Source of the DNA: Bacillota bacterium
Lineage (GTDB): Bacteria > Bacillota > Limnochordia > Limnochordales > ZCTH02-B6
Assembly (NCBI GenBank): GCA_017577945.1
Contig: PKQS01000007.1
Span: forward strand, 124,001-188,000
Reading direction: 5' to 3'
DNA length: 64,000 bases
Below are positions 61,173-64,000 of this stretch, piece after piece (the stretch's first letter is position 1; every line of letters begins with the position of its first letter). The translations under genes were made by a program, and so were the position numbers. The notes under the pieces are model-generated. The model was not told the origin of the DNA. It ran no database searches and saw only the letters and a program-made list of their open reading frames with translations.

Positions 61173-62564
61173 ATGGCGACCAAAGCGCCCCGGGTCAAGT
61201 ACGTGTGCGAAGAGTGCGGCTACGAATCGCCGCGATGGCTGGGACGCTGCCCGTCGTGTCAGACGTGGAACAGCTTACACGAGGTGCCGGAGGCACCGTC
61301 TTCCTCCCGAACGATTCGCGACGAGTTGACGCCCTCGGCGGCGGCGTACAAATTAAATGAAATCGATCCGGCGTCGGAGACCCGCTGCAGCACCGGGATG
61401 GCCGAGTTCGATCGCGTACTGGGCGGGGGCCTGTTGCCCGGCGCGGTGGTTTTGCTGGGCGGCGATCCGGGCGTCGGCAAGTCCACACTGCTCCTCCAGG
61501 CGGCGGACCTGTTTGCCCGCGCTCACGGCGACGTCCTCTACGTGTCGGCCGAGGAGTCGCTGCACCAGGTCGCGCTGCGGGCTCGGCGGCTCGGGGCAGG
61601 CGCGGAACGCTTGGCGCTGGCCGCGGAAACCGACGTTGACGCCATCGTGGCTCTGGCGCAAGCCCGCAAGCCGCGCCTGCTGGTAGTCGACTCCATCCAA
61701 GCGGTGGCGACGGCCGACTACGATTCCGTAGCCGGCAGCCTGGTGCAGGTGCGGGAAGCCGCGGCGCGGCTCATCCGGCTGGCCAAGACCGAGAACGTGA
61801 CCGTGCTGCTGGTGGGCCACGTGACCAAGCAGGGAACCGTCGCGGGGCCCAAGGTGCTGGAGCACGCGGTCGACACGGTGCTGTACCTGGAAGGCGAGCG
61901 GGATACGCAGTTTCGCGTCTTGCGGGCCGCGAAAAACCGGTTCGGGTCCACGGCCGAAATCGGCATCTTCGCCATGGGCGACGCGGGACTGCAGGAAGTG
62001 GCCAACCCGTCGGCGCTGTTCCTGCAGGAGCGCGCCGCCGGGCAGCCGGGCACCGTGGTGGCGGCCAGCGTGGAAGGAAGCCGCTCGCTGCTTGTGGAAG
62101 TGCAGGCGCTGGTGGCGCCCGCGCCGTTCGGAGGAACGCCGCGGCGGCAAGTATCCGGCGTCGACTACCAGCGGGCGGCCATCGTGCTGGCGGTGCTGGA
62201 GCGGCGCTGCGGTGTGCCCCTGCACTCGCAGGACGTCTACATCAACGTCGTGGGCGGCGTGCGCCTGGAGGAGCCGGCGGCGGATCTGGCGGTGGGACTG
62301 GCCGTCGCCTCGGCATTTTTCGATGTGCCGCTAGACCCGGGCACGGTCGTCTTCGGCGAGGTGGGCCTGACCGGCGAAGTGCGGGGGGTGCGCCAGGCGG
62401 AGCGAAGAGCGCGCGAAGCGTCGAAACTCGGTTTCCGGCGCTGCATTTTGCCGCGGGCCAACATGCCGCAAGGCGGGACGACGGAACTGGAATATTACGG
62501 TGTTGCCACGGTCTCCGAGGCGCTGCGGGTCCTGGGAGGTCCGGGGGACATAAAGGGGCGGTAG
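61173..62564 (+). CDS. radA: DNA repair ATPase/branch-migration helicase RadA
   Basis: 463 residues. N-terminal zinc finger (CEECGYESPRWLGRCPSC; four Cys, about 11-28), RecA-like domain with Walker A GGDPGVGKSTLLLQ (about 99-112), the RadA-specific KNRFGS motif (about 251-256), and a Lon protease-like C-terminal domain (about 300-460). It extends D-loops in recombination. Standard neighbour of disA. ATG 61173 behind AGGAGGG. Confidence 0.96.
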   Translation: MATKAPRVKYVCEECGYESPRWLGRCPSCQTWNSLHEVPEAPSSSRTIRDELTPSAAAYKLNEIDPASETRCSTGMAEFDRVLGGGLLPGAVVLLGGDPGVGKSTLLLQAADLFARAHGDVLYVSAEESLHQVALRARRLGAGAERLALAAETDVDAIVALAQARKPRLLVVDSIQAVATADYDSVAGSLVQVREAAARLIRLAKTENVTVLLVGHVTKQGTVAGPKVLEHAVDTVLYLEGERDTQFRVLRAAKNRFGSTAEIGIFAMGDAGLQEVANPSALFLQERAAGQPGTVVAASVEGSRSLLVEVQALVAPAPFGGTPRRQVSGVDYQRAAIVLAVLERRCGVPLHSQDVYINVVGGVRLEEPAADLAVGLAVASAFFDVPLDPGTVVFGEVGLTGEVRGVRQAERRAREASKLGFRRCILPRANMPQGGTTELEYYGVATVSEALRVLGGPGDIKGR

Positions 62565-62569
62565 CCATC

Positions 62570-63646
62570 ATGCACGACGAGTCGATGGAAGAAGACTTTC
62601 TCAAGACGCTGCGCATGGTCGCACCGGGCACGATGCTCTATGAGGGGCTCGAGATGATCTTGCGGGCCCGGACTGGCGCTCTCATCGTCGTGGGAGATAC
62701 GCAGGAAGTGCTGAATCTGGTCAACGGCGGATTCAAGATCGACGCGGAAATGAATCCGGCCGCCTTGTACGAGCTGGCCAAAATGGACGGCGCGATCATC
62801 CTGAATTCGGACGCCAAGCGGATCTTGTACGCCAACACGCACCTGACGCCCGACCCGATGATCCCCACACAAGAAACGGGCACGCGCCACCGCACCGCCG
62901 AGCGGGTGGCCAAACAGACGGGGCAGCTGGTGTTGGCCATCTCCCAGCGGCGCGACCAGATCAGTCTGTACAAGGGCAACTTCAAGTACGTCTTGCGGGA
63001 CGTCAGCGTCGTCTTGGCCAAAGCCAACCAGGCGCTGTGGACGCTGGAGAAGTACTGCGCGGTGTACCAGCAGTCGCTGATGAATTTGACGGCGCTGGAG
63101 TTCCAGGACGCCGTGACGCTGTACGACGTGGTCTCGTGCCTGCAGCGGGCCCACACGGTGCACCGCATCCGCAAGGAAATCGAGCGCTACATCGTGGAGT
63201 TGGGCACCGAAGGGCGCCTGGTGCGCATGCAGCTGGAGGAGCTCATGGCCAACCTGCAGGACGAGGGCTACCTCATCGTTCGCGACTACTACCAGCCCCA
63301 AGGCGATGAGACGGCGGCCGACGTGTGGGCGTCGCTGCTGTCGTCCAGCTCCGAGGATTTGCTGGAGCTGCAGTGGATCGCGCGGCGGCTCGGCTACGCG
63401 GCGCACATGAACAACCTGGACTACAACGTGACGCCTCGTGCCTACCGGGTGCTGACGAAGGTGCCTCGGCTGCCGATGCCGGTCATTGAAAACCTGGTGC
63501 AGCAGTTCAAGCAGCTGCCCAACGTGCTCAAGGCGTCCATTGAAGAGCTGGACGACGTGGAAGGCATCGGCGAAGTGCGGGCGCGCGCCATTCAGGAAGG
63601 CTTGCGGCGGCTCAAGGAGCAGGCTTTGCTGGCCCGCAATTTCTGA
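62570..63646 (+). CDS. disA: DNA integrity scanning protein DisA (diadenylate cyclase)
   Basis: 358 residues. DAC domain with the DGA motif (AKMDGAIILN) and RHR motif (TGTRHRTAERVAKQT) that make c-di-AMP from two ATP; a helical linker; a C-terminal helix-hairpin-helix DNA-binding domain (IEELDDVEGIGEVRARAIQE). It scans DNA and signals lesions, controlling entry into sporulation in Bacillus. Starts 5 bases after radA; ATG 62585 is an alternative start. Confirms c-di-AMP signalling in the organism. Confidence 0.97.
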   Translation: MHDESMEEDFLKTLRMVAPGTMLYEGLEMILRARTGALIVVGDTQEVLNLVNGGFKIDAEMNPAALYELAKMDGAIILNSDAKRILYANTHLTPDPMIPTQETGTRHRTAERVAKQTGQLVLAISQRRDQISLYKGNFKYVLRDVSVVLAKANQALWTLEKYCAVYQQSLMNLTALEFQDAVTLYDVVSCLQRAHTVHRIRKEIERYIVELGTEGRLVRMQLEELMANLQDEGYLIVRDYYQPQGDETAADVWASLLSSSSEDLLELQWIARRLGYAAHMNNLDYNVTPRAYRVLTKVPRLPMPVIENLVQQFKQLPNVLKASIEELDDVEGIGEVRARAIQEGLRRLKEQALLARNF

Positions 63647-63712
63647 GGCGGCGACGCTTGCGGAAAGTTTCCGCGGCCGCAGCGAGAAGCCTTGGGCGGC
63701 GCGGAAGCGATG

Positions 63713-63769
63713 AGGCCGGCTCAGGCTGCGCGCCGACGAAGAGCGCGCGGCCGGAACCGGCCTTTCTTG
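63713..63769 (+). terminator. Terminator between disA and the convergent partial gene
   Basis: Outer stem AGGCCGG (63713-63719) with CCGGCCT (63757-63763), inner stem GCGCGC with GCGCGC, then TTCTTG. Just upstream, GCGGAAA-G-TTTCCGC (63660-63674) is a separate 15-base palindrome. Confidence 0.7.
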
Positions 63770-63780
63770 CTGTGACGGCG

Positions 63781-64000
63781 TTACATGAGGCTGTAGACGC
63801 CCAGCGTGTCGAGGCGCTGCTTTTCTTGCGCCAGGATGTCGGAAGCCTTCAGGTTGAGCACTTCGCAGAGAGCGGCCGCATAAAAAAACGCCTGACCCAG
63901 CTCGGTCTCGATCACGTCGCGGCAGTGGTCGCACAGGCGCCCGTCTACGTGAGTTTGCACGTACCGCTTCAGCTCCGCGTAGGACATGCCGTCCGGATCG
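63781..64000 (-). CDS. Hypothetical protein, C-terminal part (runs off the window)
   Basis: At least 72 residues read towards disA and remain open to the window edge. An ATG at 63987 has no ribosome site, so the true start is probably outside. The visible part has a CDHC pair (RLCDHCRDVIE) and a helical segment ETELGQAFFYAAALCEVLNL. Alternating acidic and hydrophobic residues recall MazG-like helices, but I cannot assign a family. Confidence 0.55.
   Translation of the reverse strand, partial: DPDGMSYAELKRYVQTHVDGRLCDHCRDVIETELGQAFFYAAALCEVLNLKASDILAQEKQRLDTLGVYSLM

Overview
The window looks like the chromosome of a spore-forming Bacillota with two membranes, most like the Limnochordia or a relative. 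DNA is GC-rich, and reading frames are densely packed and mostly on the + strand. Bacillota markers are SpoIIQ, SpoIIID, Mbl, a YheC/YheD coat protein and the CtsR-McsA-McsB-ClpC-RadA-DisA block. Outer-membrane markers are equally clear: flagellar L- and P-ring genes, BamA, Skp, most of the lipid A pathway (LpxA, LpxC, LpxD, LpxI, LpxB), a full LptA/B/C/D/F/G set, SLH-domain outer-membrane barrels and a non-lipidated periplasmic solute-binding protein. Class placement is inferred from this combination; there is no rRNA gene to test it.

Layout. 1-2.0 kb: end of the ATP synthase operon. 2.0-6.5 kb: a transpeptidase, spoIIQ, spoIIID and mbl, followed by two FlgF/FlgG-type genes, the same order as B. 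subtilis spoIIQ-spoIIID-mbl-flhO-flhP. 6.6-11.8 kb: flagellar rod and ring genes. 11.8-22.0 kb: an S55 peptidase-like protein, then bamA-skp-lpxD-lptF-lptD-lptC-lptA. 22.1-33.2 kb: an undescribed membrane protein with an ABC ATPase, then lpxC, a nucleotidyltransferase, fabZ, lpxA, lpxI, lpxB, two LpxB-like genes and a glycosyltransferase, nearly all overlapping by a few bases. 33.2-38.5 kb: yheC/D, an acetyltransferase, lptB-lptG-DUF3084. 38.5-45.3 kb: a highly structured leader, two SLH outer-membrane proteins, a YqgF-like protein and a secreted protein. 45.3-52.7 kb: mixed genes (XRE regulator, ParB-like, dehydrogenase, histidine kinase, PC4-like, metallophosphoesterase, pseudo-peptidase, arginase). 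52.7-56.3 kb: a peptide/nickel-type ABC importer without ATPases. 56.3-64 kb: the heat-shock protease operon, then radA-disA.

How it fits together. Lipid A is made by LpxA/C/D/I/B and moved by LptB-F/G-C-A-D. BamA and Skp assemble the barrels (LptD and SLH porins), and the SLH porins probably tie the outer membrane to peptidoglycan. FlgH and FlgI give the flagellum bushings through that second membrane. Inner-membrane shape and sporulation genes sit beside them.

Most worth following up: (1) the 22.2-24.7 kb membrane protein and ATPase, with FtsX/MacB-like topology, a huge external domain and an EAA-like loop at the C terminus, placed inside the LPS locus; (2) a recurring intergenic motif, GCAGGA-N14-GTCGAA, in front of envelope genes; (3) three structured RNA leaders (before flgG, bamA and the SLH porin), two with mutually exclusive pairings; (4) a catalytically dead M61-like protein; (5) LpxB paralogues next to lpxB. 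I saw no mobile element, CRISPR array, tRNA or rRNA.
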